Part shown: positions 35,470-47,849 of the stretch, one piece after another
Numbering within the stretch: the first letter of the stretch is position 1
How the letters are laid out: each line of letters opens with the position of its first letter
From: Dillenia suffruticosa
Lineage: Eukaryota; Streptophyta; Magnoliopsida; Dilleniales; Dilleniaceae
DNA: 64,000 bases
NCBI GenBank assembly: GCA_033439265.1
Contig: JAVTVX010000012.1
Coordinates: forward strand, 12,001,501-12,065,500
Direction of reading: 5' to 3'
The notes under the pieces: generated by a model
Database searches by the model: none
What the model saw: the letters and a program-made list of their open reading frames with translations, nothing else
Told to the model about the DNA's origin: nothing
Translations under genes and position numbers: made by a program

Positions 35470-36110
35470 CGAGCAGGACCCAGCCGTAGCGCGAGCCCAG
35501 GCCGCGAGCGCGAGCCAAGCCCCGAGCAGGACCCAGCCCGCAGCGCGAACCAAGGCCGCGAGCAGGACCCAGCCGCAGCGCAAGCCCAGGCCGCGAGCAG
35601 GACTGAGTCCGCGAGCGCAAGCCCAGGCCGCGAGTGCAAGCCCAGGCCCCGAGCGAGAGCCCAGGCCGCGAGCGCGCGAGCCAGCGTGCACGGGCGCGCG
35701 GCCCAGCGCGCAGCAGCGCACGGGCACGCGGCCCAGCGTGCAGCAGCGCACGGGCGCGCGGCCCAGCGTGCAGTAGTGCATGGGCGCGCGGCCCAGCGCG
35801 TGGCCCAGCGCGCAGCAGCGCACGAGCGCGCGCGAGCCGGCGCACGAGCACGCACGAGCACGGCGCACCAGCGCACGGGCAAGCACCAGCCCGCGAGCCA
35901 CTGTCGGCCCGCAGGCCCATCAGCAGCAAGCCCACGGGCCCACTAGTCCCATCGGCCCGTCAACCGCAGACCCATCACCTGCAGACCCGCCAGCCCGCAG
36001 GCCCATCAGCCAGAGGCCCGTCGGCCCGCCGGCCCGCTAGCCCATCAGCCCACTGGCCCACAGACCAGCGAGCCCGCTAGCTGTAGCCCACGAGCCCGTG
36101 ACGGCCCGTG
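35470..36110 (+). repeat. GC-rich minisatellite in LTR
   Basis: Tandem degenerate units such as CGCGCGGCCCAGCGTGCAG and CGCAGCGCGAACC, nearly pure G/C and CpG-rich, in the first third of the LTR. Related arrays are at 44700-45180, 51400-51680 and 59090-59600, on the opposite strand. Confidence 0.85.
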
Positions 36111-36919
36111 AGCCCGTGACAGCCCACGAACCTCCACGTAGGTAAATGACTTAGGGTTTTGCTTCGGATCTATGTGTTTAGATCTAACAAATAAACCTTG
36201 TTTTGACAGGAAACCCTACAGACTTTAGAGTGACCGAAGCGACTTTCGGACGAGACTCGGCGCTTCGAGAAAACCCTAGGTGAGGAGATTTCGGCTCTAA
36301 TTGATAAATTGGATGAATCTAGGATTGAATATAAGATGAAAGGTTTTGTATATGTTTAGAGTGTAAGTGGAATGCGAATAGAATGCAATTTCTGAAATGA
36401 TTATATGTGACTTTGAAAGTTAAGTATAGAACGTTACAGAAACTAGATGATCTGATACGAAAGAAGCGTATTATAGAATCACAAAATCATGTCGAGTGAA
36501 TTCGAATAGTTGCTTTAGAGTTAAACCTTGAAATATGCGTGAAAGTATCTGGATTGTAGGGTTGGAATGAAATGAGCCGTAAAGTGGAGACTCGAGGATT
36601 CAGATTGGAATTGTTTTGAAAATAGGGAGTGACGACCCTCCCTAGAACTGTGAGTGGGACTTTGACATTCGCTATTGATTGAAAACCATGTTTCAAAAAT
36701 ATCTTTTAAATGACATGTTTCTGCAAAATGTATGATTGTTATGACTTTCCAATATTTGATGAAATGTTTTGTGACCTTTGAAGTGTCTTAACTGCTGACC
36801 TTATTGATATGCATCCATGAGTTTTGATAAACGTATATTGTACCACATTTTCGACATATTGATATGTTTTAATGCTTTCACTGCATTGGCACATGGTTTT
36901 AAATGGATTTACTTACACA

Positions 36920-37090
36920 TTTGGGCTGTATGCCCGGCCGACTTTATGATATTATGTTTTGTGCTGTATGCCCGGCCGACTTTATGATATTATGTTTTGG
37001 GCTGTATGCCCGGCCGACGTTATGATATTATGCATGGGGCTATATGCCCGGCCGACTGGTGATGGGATGCATGGGGCTACGTGCCCGGCC
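36920..37090 (+). repeat. 44-45-bp tandem repeat in LTR
   Basis: Four to five units of GGGCTGTATGCCCGGCCGAC followed by TTTATGATATTATG-type sequence. The inverted counterpart is at 43860-44035 in the LTR 42734-45717. Confidence 0.85.
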
Positions 37091-38395
37091 GATTTGATAT
37101 TGTGATCCGTAGCTACGAAGGACATCTGGTAGAGGCACCCCTTGTATCCGCTTCGGCCGGATACGCTTCGGCCGGAGGTATCCGCCAGATCGTCGTGTGT
37201 ATGGGTGCCCCAGGTTGACCCTCATCGGAGAGGACGTTGAGTACGGCTCCGTCTAGCACCAGGCGGGGGCACCATACACGGCTGACTAGTTATATGTACA
37301 TTATTATTTATTTTACAGGCTAGTTGGGGTAGTCTGTGGCCAACATTGGGGCAGAGAACCATTCTTTAATACTTGCATTTGGAAAAACCCCCAATGCGCC
37401 GTCCTTGGTCTAGGTAGACCATTGCCGGGAATATTTCATTGGCCGGTTCTTCATGACATTGATGTAAAATTTTGGGATGCATATCTTGCTTTCTGATGTG
37501 TGCGTATTATATGTGATTTTGAAATAACATGATCGGTTTGCACACTGTGGATATTTTCTTATGCTTTGACACTCCAAATTCACCTCGATATTGATAGTAT
37601 GATGTCAATCCCCTCACTTACTGAGTATCCTCCCATAGATACTCATCCCTCATTTTCTTTCCCACAGGATTAGTGTTGGATCGAGGAGATACCACTGGAC
37701 TTGGGTATGAATGTTTTCCATCTCTTCCGCTACGATGATTGGTGATATTGTTATGTATTGGAGATTTAGTTTGACCATTCCATTTATCTAAATTTTTGGG
37801 ATGACTGTATAAATTATGGACTTTTATTCGTGAAACTTTCGTGTTGATTATTTCATTGCATTGAGGCATTTGTAAATATTTAAAAATAACTTGGGAATTT
37901 ATTTTATATATGCGTAGAATTTAAATCCGCTCGGTGTGGCGGCTGCTCATGCTCTAGTTGGGCATGACAGTAGAGGTCTGCTGCTAGGACTGCTAGAAAC
38001 TTATAGCCTTGCGTTGTTCTGGATGTTGGCTGTGGTATTTGTTGATTTTGAAGAGGCCGGGATGGCCATTTACTTATATTTTTAGGATGAATATGATATA
38101 CAGGTGAAATTGTACTCGGGAAACCTCCGATTTATGGGGAGGTTCTGCCCGATTTTCTGTAAAAATACAGCCGGCATCCAGGGACAACGGGCGACTGTTC
38201 GCGATCCCGGTTTGGGGCGTGACAAGAATGCCGTCCCTGCTCCGAGCATCTGAAACTTAGACATGATAAGCCTTAGAATAACAAATGCACCACAGACAAT
38301 GATCATTTGGCAGCAGAGGTTAAGTACAGGCAGCTCATAAACAAAAATCCAGTTCAAATACAGTATTAAAGAATCCTTTATGACAAACAAGTAAC

Positions 38396-38530
38396 TAGGT
38401 TCTGAAGTAAGCTTTCGGGTACTGGCACTTTTTTGGTCGGTTGAATCATCATCATTTCCATAGGAAAAGGCAACAGCGTGGTAGGAACCATCATTTGCTG
38501 CTTCTGCATTATTAATTGATTTTGTGCAAA
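38396..38530 (-). pseudogene. SWAP-like gene, upstream exon with frameshift
   Basis: The minus-strand stretch after an acceptor-like TTGATTTCTAG at 38530 reads NDGSYHAVAFSYGNDDDSTD, the N-terminal DRY_EERY-type segment of SWAP homologues. In the next register it reads VPVPESLLQNL, ending at a GTTACT donor-like site (38395). The following exon then starts in phase. The two halves lie in different frames, so at least one indel has occurred; as written it cannot encode a normal product. A sequencing error is possible. No further upstream exon was found. Confidence 0.65.
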
Positions 38531-38564
38531 CTAGAAATCAATCCTGCTAACTTGGAATAGTATT

Positions 38565-40959
38565 TGTAATACCTATAAAAAAAAAAAAAAAAAAAAAACC
38601 AGAGGAGGCACTGCGTTTTGACCAAAACGCAGCACCTCCCCTCCCCCTTTTTCCCCAAATTGATTAAGGCTAATGGCCCTAATCTTCCTCCCATCTCTCT
38701 TTCTCTCTCTCTCTCTCTTTCTCACACTCTCCGCCTCCCTCTCCGTCGCTGTCCACCACCGCATGTCTTTCTCTCTCTCTCGCTCTCTGCTTTCTCTCTC
38801 TCCCGCGCGTGCAAACAAAGTTTCTCTTCCCTCTTTCTCGCGCGCGACAGAAGTTCTTTGTCTCCCCTCCCTCACACGCTCACTTGCGTATGGTGCCCCT
38901 ATGCTGCGACCTCCACTAAAAACCCCAGACCGGCACCTGACAGAGCCTTCGAATGCCCTAGACCGTGACCTACGATTTCATCCCCTACGCAGGTAAGAGC
39001 GATTCTTTGAACAGTAGCTCTAGGGTTTGATTCATTCTGTAATTTAGCCTAATTAATAGAGTCTGCGTTGGTTTGGAATGCACTGCAGATCTAGGATTGA
39101 ACTGAAAAGACATTTGGACGAGCGTTGTGAACTGCAAAACCCTAGGTGAGGAAATTTCAATCCCTTCAATATTCAAACTATTTTGGTTGCATTTGGGTTA
39201 AGAATACGCGTATATATATTCTAAAATATGTTAGATTCGAAGGAAATGCATTTTTCCTGAGAGTTTGATTGGAAATGTGTATGAAAATATTTGGACTTTG
39301 GAGTTGGAATGGAATAATCTACAGAATGAAGGATACAGTTGCATTTCATATCCTTCTTAGGTTATTTTGAGGTGTTAAATAACATATGGCATTAGAGTGT
39401 ATTCATGAATTGGAGGAATTAAGGTTTATACAAAATTAAGGGGAAATTTGAAAACCCTTTAATGGGACCTTATTTGATGATTAATTTGTAACCAATATCT
39501 TAGGTTAAGCCCTTTCGAATTAAAGAAGAGATTGGACTTTGTAGAGTTGGAAATTAAGAGTGAAAGCCCTCCCAAGAGGTGAGTGGATGGTTCGTCATGT
39601 TATAAATGAGTAAAACTGTTTTAAATTCTTTTATAAATGATTTTAAATGATTTTTACATGATTTATATGAAATCATTTGTGATTGTTGGATATCTGGAAT
39701 GAAAGTTTGAATTACGAATGCATCCTAAGTAATTATCAATGAATCTGTGTCATTTGCATTTAATATTGGATTTGTAAATGTTTGTAGCATGAGTTTCGGA
39801 ATTTGTTTGATGAAACATGTCACATTGACTGTAATTTGAATGATTGTGAAATGATGGTGCACGAGTGTAATGGATATAGTCATTCTCTCCACGGAGCGAC
39901 CCAACGGGGTGACATGGGTGGGGTTTTATTGTGACAAAGGTGTACGCGGTCTCTTCTCTACCAGATCGGACTATCTGGATTGAACCTCGGTAAGGTACGA
40001 GCCAATACCAAGGAAGGGGGTAGTATTTAGAAATACTGAAATAGAAAACCCCTTGGCGGGCTTCCGTCTGGATTCGGCCAAATTCAGGATGGAAGTGATT
40101 TCGATGGAACCCTTATGATCTTCTAAAGGAATATTTGATGTGGATGCATACTTTGTGAACTTCTTGATTTATTGAAAGTGCTTTGATATGCATAAAGTGA
40201 TATTTTGAGATATATTTTGATCCTCCCACATTCACCCCTCATTTATTACACAATCATACCATTGTACTCCACTCACTGAGTATTCCCCAATACTTATCCC
40301 TCTTTTCACATTTTTCAGAGAATACTTAGTTCAGAGATTGGACGTTGGAGCTTGCGAAAGATATTTTGCTGATTTGCATAGGTGTTTAGTAGTGTAGGAT
40401 TTTTAGGAATTGTAGAACGTGGAACCATGGAAAGGAAGTTCTGTACATCTCATACCGAGTGGATTTTACTGATACTGGTTGAGTTCTTTGGTAAGTATTG
40501 GTAAAATCGGATGATTATGATTTGGAATTTCATTATTTTCATTGAACCGTTTTTGAAACAATATTTTATCTTATACCGGGACATTTGGATTGAAATATTA
40601 AATCTATAACTATGATTTGAGTTTTCTTTCATTTTGATTTGAAATATCTTTGGAATGTTTTATTTGTACTGAGAATTCTGGATTGACTGGGATGGCCACA
40701 CTGCATGCGTGCATGTATAGGAACTCCCTTCCCAAATATGTGTGACGACGCATGCTGGTGTGTACAGGGATGGACCAGATGGGTCCTTTGCATGTGGGCT
40801 GTATATGTTTGATTTTTTTATTTGAGGGTTTTGTGTATTAGAAGATTTATTGTACAATTGGAATATTTTGCGCTATCTTGGTATATGGGGAGATCATATC
40901 CGTATATCGAGATAACACGACGGTTGTTACGTACTCGATGGGAGAGTTGGGGCGTGACA
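38565..40959 (+). mobile_element. Solo gypsy LTR beside the SWAP-like exon
   Basis: Runs TGTAATACC...GGGGCGTGACA, flanked by GTATT (38560-38564) and ATATT (40960-40964), a 4/5 match. It has a poly-A run, a 16-bp-arm inverted repeat at 38604-38639, a TC run and the ACTCACTGAGTATT...AATACTTATCCC block at 40271-40302. It starts about 30 bp upstream of the exon's acceptor site. Confidence 0.82.
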
Positions 40960-40964
40960 ATATT

Positions 40965-41470
40965 ATAGAAAAGAAAACAGAATTCATTATACATATTGCC
41001 GGGATAAGCCACTAGGTCACGTGCCAATGGCCTGACACAACTTCTAGCTGATGCAAGAAGTTACTGCTATGAGTATATATGGACCAACTTGAAATGTGTG
41101 GCCATATGGTTCCATATTGGGTTGTAATGGCTGAAGAAGCACAAGTTGTAATAACAGCAATATGGCTGCAACACAGTAGTTACAGCTGCAAGAAGACCCT
41201 TATGACCACAACATAATAGTGACAGTGCTACAACAGCTCAGGGTGAAAAGGCTCATCCATATACAAGAGGTGATTTCCAACGAGGATTGCAACAACAATT
41301 AAAAATACATGGCCTAGGTGCTTCCTTTAAGGTGTCTCAATTCCCTAATAAATGGTTATCAATTATGTCGAGCTATCAAGGAGAAGCCATTACTTATATG
41401 CTTAGATATTAAAATACTTAAAACTCCCTGACCCACTCATCTAATTTTTATATACCTTTCTTTATATTCA
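40965..41470. other. Unassigned stretch left of the CACTA element
   Basis: No domain recognised; a CAACA-rich segment runs from 41150 to 41240. May be upstream SWAP-like gene sequence. Confidence 0.3.
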
Positions 41471-42359
41471 CACTACAAAAAAACACGGTTTTACTCACAG
41501 ATTTTCATGACGAAAAAAATTCATCACCATTTTGCGACGAATTTAGCGATAAAAACTTTTTCGTCGCTAATTTGCCACAAAATTTGTGACGAAAATGAAG
41601 TCGTGGCTAAATTAGCAACGGACACATGATTCGTAGCTAAAGTCGACGGTAATTAATGACGAAAAAATTTTTATGACTAAATTCGTCGCTAATTGGCGAC
41701 AAAAAATTTTTCGTTGTAAATTTCGTCGCTAATTAGCGACGGATAATATTTCGTGGCTAAATTTTGCCACGGATTTATCTTTTTTAAATAAAATTTTATT
41801 TTTTCTATTTTTCTTTTTATTTTATTAATATGTTTTATTTAAATTAAAAATAAATTTAGCGACGAAAATTCCAATCTGTCGCTAAATTTTTTATATATAA
41901 TTAAATAAAATATAATATTAATATAATATTTAAATAAAAAAATTAATTTAGCAATAACGAAATTTATCCGATGGTAATTTAGTGACAGATTCCAAATCCG
42001 TCACTGAATTTAATCTTTTTTTAATTAGAATTTTATTTTATTTTTATTTTATTTTTATTTTATTTTATTAATTTATATTAACAAATCATATTATTATTAT
42101 TATTCTATTATAATATTTTAATTTACATTTTATTTTATTATATTATATTTCATTTTTTTAAAAGAATAATATTATTTAATTCTTAAAAAAATCATATATT
42201 TTATTTTATTTAAATTATATATATATATTTTAATTAATTTATTATTTTTTTCTTTTTTTCTTTTATTTAATATTTTTTATTATTGTATTGATAACTTTTA
42301 TTTTATTTATATTATTTTATTCAATAATACAAAATTTTTAATTAAATATTAATCTGGAT

Positions 42360-42590
42360 ATGCTGGGCGCTAGGCGCCGGGCGTAGGCAGGGGCGCGTGC
42401 CTGCGCGGGCGCCTGCGCATGCACGCACGTGCGCCAGGCGCAGGCAGGTGCACGCGCATCCTTGGGCGCCCGCGCATGCCCGCACGGGCGCCTAGCGCAG
42501 GCAGGGGAGTGCGCCTGCTCACGCCTGTGCGGACGCAGGCCTGCCCGTGCGCCCGCTCGCTTGCGCGCCAGGCGCCTACCCTTCATTGTT
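42360..42590. repeat. CpG-rich minisatellite inside the CACTA element
   Basis: Degenerate units such as GGCGCAGGCAGG and GCGCATGCCCGCACGGG repeat about four times in an otherwise extremely AT-rich surrounding. Confidence 0.75.
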
Positions 42591-42733
42591 TTAATACTAA
42601 AAAAAATGCTAAATGCTTTTTAAAAGGATTCAAACCTTGGACCTCACATTTGAATGGAAGACATGTCACAACTGGACCACCACTTAGTATTGTATGATAA
42701 TATTTTTTCTTTGCTTTCTTCCTCCTTATTTAT

Positions 42734-45568
42734 TGTCACGCCCCGAACCGGGATCGTGAACAGTCGCCCGTTGTCCCTGGATGCCGGCTGTATTTTTACA
42801 GAAAATCGGGCAGAACCTCCCCATAAATCGGAGGTTTCCCATTTACAATTTCACCTGTATAAGACATTCATCCTGTAAAAATAAACAATTGGTCATCCCG
42901 GCCTCTCCAAATTCAACAAATACCACAACCAACATCCAGAACAACGCAAGGCTATAAAATTTCTAACAGTCTTAGCAACAGACCTCTACTGTCATGCCCA
43001 ACTAGAGCATGAGTAGCCGCCACACCGAGCGGACTTAAATTCTACGCATATATAAAATAAATTTTCAAGTTGTTTTTAAATATTTACAAATGGCTCAATG
43101 CAATGAAATAAGCAATACGAAAATTTCACGAATAAAAGTCCATAATTTATACAGTCATCCCAGAAAATTTATATAAATACATTGGTCAATCTAAAATCTC
43201 CAATACATAATAATATCACCAATCATTATAGCGGAAGAGGTGGAAAATATCCATACCCAAGCCCAGTGGTATCTCCTCGATCCAACACTAATCTTGTGGG
43301 AAAGAAAATGAGGGATGAGTATCTATGGGAGGATACTCAGTAAGTGAGGGGATTGACATCGTACTATCAATATCGAGGTGAATTTGGAGTGTCAAAGCAT
43401 AAGATAAGGAAATATCCACTGTGCAAACCGATCATGTTATTTCAAAATCATATATAATACGCATACATCAGAAAGCAAGATATGCATTCCAAAATTTTAC
43501 ATCAATGTCATGAAGAGCCGGCCAATGAAATATTCCCGGCAATGGTCTACTTCGACCAAGGACGGCGCATTGGGGGTTTTTCCAAATGCAAGTATTAAAG
43601 AATGGCTCTCTGCCCCAATGTTGGCCACAGACTACCCCAACTAGCCTGTAAATAATAATAATGTACATATAACTAGTCAGCCGTGTATGGTGCCCCCGCC
43701 TGGTGCTAGACGGAGCCGTACTCAATGTCCTCTCCGATGAGGGTCAACCTGGGACACCCATACACACGACAATCTGGCGGATACCTCCGGCCGAAGCGTA
43801 TCCGGACACAAGGGGTGCCTCTACCAGATGTCCTTCGTAGCTACGGATCACAATATCATATCAGCCAGGCACGTAGCCCCATGCATCCCATCACCAGATC
43901 AGCCGGGCATATAGCCCCATGCATAATATCATAACGTCAGCCGGGCATACAGCCCAATGCATAATATCATAAAGTCGGCCGGGCATACAGCCCAAAACAT
44001 AATATCATAAAGTCGGCCGGGCATACATCCCAAATGTGTATATAAATCCATTTAAAACCGTGTGCCAATGCAGTGGAAGCATTAAAACATATGAATATGT
44101 CGAAAATGTGGCACAATATACGTTTATCAAAACTCATGGATGCATATCAATAAAGTCGGCAGTTAAGACACTCCAAAGGCCACAAAACATTTCATCAAAT
44201 ATTGGAAAGTCATAACAATCATACATTTTGCAGAAACATGTCATTTAAAAGATATTTTTGAAACATGGTTTTCAATCAATAGCGAATGTCAAAGTCCCAC
44301 TCACAGTTCTACGGGAGGGAAGTCACTCCCTACTGACAAGCCAACTCGGATCTGACCGCTCAAGTCTCCAAAAGATCAACCTAAATCAGATTATCAAATT
44401 TCTGTAACATTCTATACTTAACCTTCAATTCATATATAATCATTTCATAATTTGTATTCTATTTGCATTCCACATACACTCTAAACATATACAAAACCTT
44501 TTTCTTAAATTCAATCCTAGATTCGTCCAATTTATCAATTAGAGTCGAAATCTCCTCACCTAGGATTTTCTCGAAACGCCGAGTCTCATCCGAAAGTCGC
44601 TTCGGTCACTCCAAATTCTGTAGGGTTTCCTATCAAAACAAGGTTTATTTGTTAGATCGAAACACATAGATCCGAAGCAAAACCCTAAGTCATTTACCTG
44701 CGTGGAGATTCGTGGGCTGTCACGGGCTCGTGGGCCGTCATGGGCCGTCGCGGGCTCGTGGGCCACGGGCCGAACTGGGCTCGTGGGCTACAGCTAGCGG
44801 GCTCACTGGTCTGCGGGCCAGCGGGCTGGCGGGCCGTGGGCCTGCAGCTGATGGGCCTGCGGGCTGACAGTGGCTCGCGGGCTGGTGCTCGCCCGTGTGC
44901 TGGCGCGCGCCCGTGCGCTGCGCTGGCTCCTGCGCGCTCGCGCGCAGCTGCGCGAGCTCTGCTCGCTTGTGCACTGGGCCGCGCGCTCGTGCGCTGGGCC
45001 CCGAGCGCTCGTGCGCTGGGCCGCGCAAACTCGTGCGCTGGGTCGCGCGCCCGTGCACTCTGGGCCGCGCGCTCGTGCGCTGGGCCCCGAGCGCTCGTGC
45101 GCTGGGCCGCGCAAACTCGTGCGCTGGGTCGCGCGCCCGTGCACTCTGGGCCGCGCACCCGTGCACGCTGGGCCGCACCCTCTTGTGCACGCTGGGGCAG
45201 AGACCGCGTAGGCTGAAGCGCACTCGGACTCACGCTCGCGCAAGAAGGGTCGCGCGCTCGCGAGCAATCGCGCTCGCGCTACGGCGTGCTCTGGTGATCG
45301 CGCGCTCGCACGAGGGAGGGAATCACTGTTGCTGTGGTGGTGGTGCCTGCGGAAGGTCGCGGGTCGCGCGGAGGAGGGCAGAGAACAACGAAGAGAGAGC
45401 GATCGCGAGAGGGATCGCGAAGGGAGAGAGAGAGAAACCGAGAGGGAAGAAGAAGGAGGAGAAGAAGAAGAAGAAGGAGAAGAAGGTGAAGGAGAAGGAG
45501 ATGCCGGCGGAGCTCGCGGGGGAAGAGCAGCGCCGCGGTGGGGGAGGGAGACGAAGGGTCGGCGGAGA

Positions 45569-45606
<38 letters not shown>

Positions 45607-45668
45607 AGAATTAGGGCTTTAGCCCTAATTCAATTGGGGGAGGGCCAAAACGCTGCGTTTTGGCTCTC

Positions 45669-45704
<36 letters not shown>

Positions 45705-45717
45705 GCTTGGTGTTACA
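42734..45717 (-). mobile_element. Solo gypsy LTR in the CACTA element; duplication TTTAT
   Basis: Flanked by TTTAT at 42729-42733 and 45718-45722. It starts TGTCACGCCCCGAACCGGG and ends TTGGTGTTACA. It is an inverted relative of 35069-38224: same GGCCGGGCATAC tandem units (43860-44035), GC-rich minisatellite (44700-45180), GA run (45576-45602), near-perfect hairpin (45638-45670) and T run (45672-45703). Long frames inside 44694-45622 come from the minisatellite. Confidence 0.92.
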
Positions 45718-46920
45718 TTTATTTTCTATTCTCACTTTTTTTTTCCTTTCTCTTACTGTCATTTCTATTTTTTTTTCTTTCTATTCTCATTATTAAAATT
45801 TCTTATATATAATAATTATATTAAAATTTCTAATATATTCAAACGAATAAAAATATTTTGTGATTAAATATATAGATTTTTTAAATTATTAATATATTAT
45901 AATTTATTGATAATTATAATTTTATATTATTGAGATCCCATAATCCATTTTTAACTATGGAGTAAAAAAATAAAATAAAAATGAAAAAAAATAATAAAAT
46001 AATAAAATAAAAGAAAAACATAAGAAAACAAAATATAATATTAATATATTTTTTAATTAATTTATTATTTTATTTTAAATTAGTATTTTATTATTTTTTA
46101 TTTTATTAAAAATTATCATATTTGTTATTTTTAATTAATATTATTTTAGGTTGGTGGTTTAAATAAAAAATGTTATTATATTTATTATTTTAAATTGTTA
46201 TTATATATTATTTTATTATTATTAGAAAAATGTGAAGGAAAGATAATAAGTAAAAAAAGAAATTTATATCACATAATTTATTTGGCTGGGTGGTTTACAG
46301 GTTTATGCGTCTGCGTGTAGGTGCAGGTGTGCAGGAGTTCGAACCACGGTTGAGACAGGAGGCAAAGCAGCATTTTTCAGCAATTAAGTGAGGAGAGCTG
46401 GAGCGGGGGTGCTGGCTCGGGCGGGTAGCAGGTTGCAGGTTGGTGCTGGCCCTAGTGTGGGTGCTGGTGGGTGGGGCCTGTCCAGACACGTGGCTCCAGG
46501 CTCGTGGGCAGGGCATTTGGAATCAGCGACGGATAATTTTTCGATGGACTTTTTTTTTTCTAAATTAGCGACGGATTTTAGCGACAAAAATTATCTGTCG
46601 CTAAATTTAGAGACGAATTTTAGATTTTCGTCGCTAAATTTAGAAACGAATTTTTTTATGTCACTAATTTAGCGACGAATAATTTTTCGTCACTAAATTT
46701 TGTGACGAATTTTAGCGACGAAAAATTATTTGTCGCTAAATTAACGACGGATTCCAGATTTTCGTCGCTAAATTTAGCGACGGATTTCTAATTTTCGTCG
46801 CTAAATTTTTGCGACGAGTTATTAGTGAGGAAAATTTTTTCGTCGCTAATGTTTTTAGTGACGAATTTTTTTTAAATTTTCGTCGCTAAATTTGTGGGTA
46901 AAAGGCTTTTTTTTGTAATG

Positions 46921-47849
46921 TGAAGAGCCAAAACATATGTATTGCACAAGATTGAAATTTATCCAGTTCTCAGAGTTAAAATCCTTACTAATTCTCAAGC
47001 ACAAAGGGTGTATACAAGGAGAGATGTAATGCCATTTTGTAAGTTGCCATAGGGAAAATGTAGGGTTGATTCTTATTTGCTAAATTAAAAAGAAGTGGTC
47101 TACATGAAGAGATATTGGAAAATCCTGAAATATAGTAGCTAGCAGTCAAATAGCATAAAGAAGACCGTTCATCACTTACATGATAATGAAGAGTAGAGAT
47201 TTCTGTCTTTTTCTGTCCAAAAAAGAAGTGATGAAAATGTGGAAGAGGAGCTTTTACAATAAATTTTGGATGATAATAGTAGAGATAGGCAATGTACTGG
47301 AGTAGAAGTCTACTCAAACTTGGTCTGAAGGAGGTCTTTTATAATTAATAATTTCTGCTGCAAGTACATCCAAAGCAATCCAGACCACGTAATATAACAA
47401 AGATCATTGCATATAAAGTGGTCAGTTAAGTTAAATTGGCCATTTTTCATTCCATTGGCTCAACCATGGGAAAGTGATAGCAATGTCTAGCAACCAAGAC
47501 TTCAACTAAAGGATAAATAATATCATTTGGTTTCTTTGGTTCTGTAGAAGTACTAAACGCATACATTTGCATCCAATGTTGGATAGAAGACATTCCACAT
47601 TCCACAAACCAGACAAGTACTAGCACCCTCTCCATAAGATCCCACATTAAGAAATGGCATTTAATCAATCATGGACCATAGTTATCCAACTTCAAGTTGG
47701 CCAAGAAAAGACCCTGTGGCATTACCTTGCCTCATTACATAAATGTAGCACAGTCCACTTGGGGCGTAACCATGTCCTTGTTGTGATACACGGGCTGCTT
47801 TGGCTTGTGAGGGATAGGGATGTGAGTGAAGAGGTATAGAAAAGGAGGG
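46921..47849. other. Unassigned stretch right of the CACTA element
   Basis: Short frames only; no domain is recognised. It may be the other side of the CACTA target locus. Confidence 0.3.

Larger units (their letters stand above)
35069..38224 (+). mobile_element. Solo gypsy LTR in the SWAP-like intron; duplication AGAAT
   Basis: Runs TGTGACACC...GGGGCGTGACA, flanked by AGAAT at 35064-35068 and 38225-38229. After the terminus come a poly-A run (35081-35111), a TC run (35151-35200), CTT triplets and a GC-rich minisatellite (35470-36110), then 44-45-bp tandem units (36920-37090) and the ACTGAGTAT...ATACTCATCCC block (37621-37650). The large opposing frames at 35150-36080 are by-products of these repeats. 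It lies wholly within the intron between the two SWAP-like exons. Confidence 0.92.
41471..46920. mobile_element. Non-autonomous CACTA (En/Spm-type) element
   Basis: The left end CACTACAAAAAAACACGG (41471) pairs with the right end, which reads CATTACAAAAAAAAGCC on the minus strand and ends at 46920. The match continues about 40 bp (TTTTAC[T/C]CACA...GACG). Dense subterminal repeats of TTCGTCGCTAA/TTAGCGACGAA occupy 41510-41890 and 46530-46900. Flanking 3-mers TCA and TGA agree at two of three positions. About 2.46 kb of its own sequence remains after removing the solo LTR 42734-45717, with no transposase frame. It lies in the SWAP-like gene's upstream region. Confidence 0.85.

Noticed and set aside
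35150-36080. Long overlapping frames on both strands (up to 261 codons)
   Set aside because: They are Ala/Arg-rich translations of a GC-rich minisatellite and TC/GA runs inside a solo LTR.
42338-42697. GC-rich frames within the CACTA element
   Set aside because: Translate the CpG minisatellite; no domain.
44694-45867. Several long Ala/Arg/Ser frames on both strands
   Set aside because: Same minisatellite in the inverted LTR copy; no domain and no stable codon pattern.
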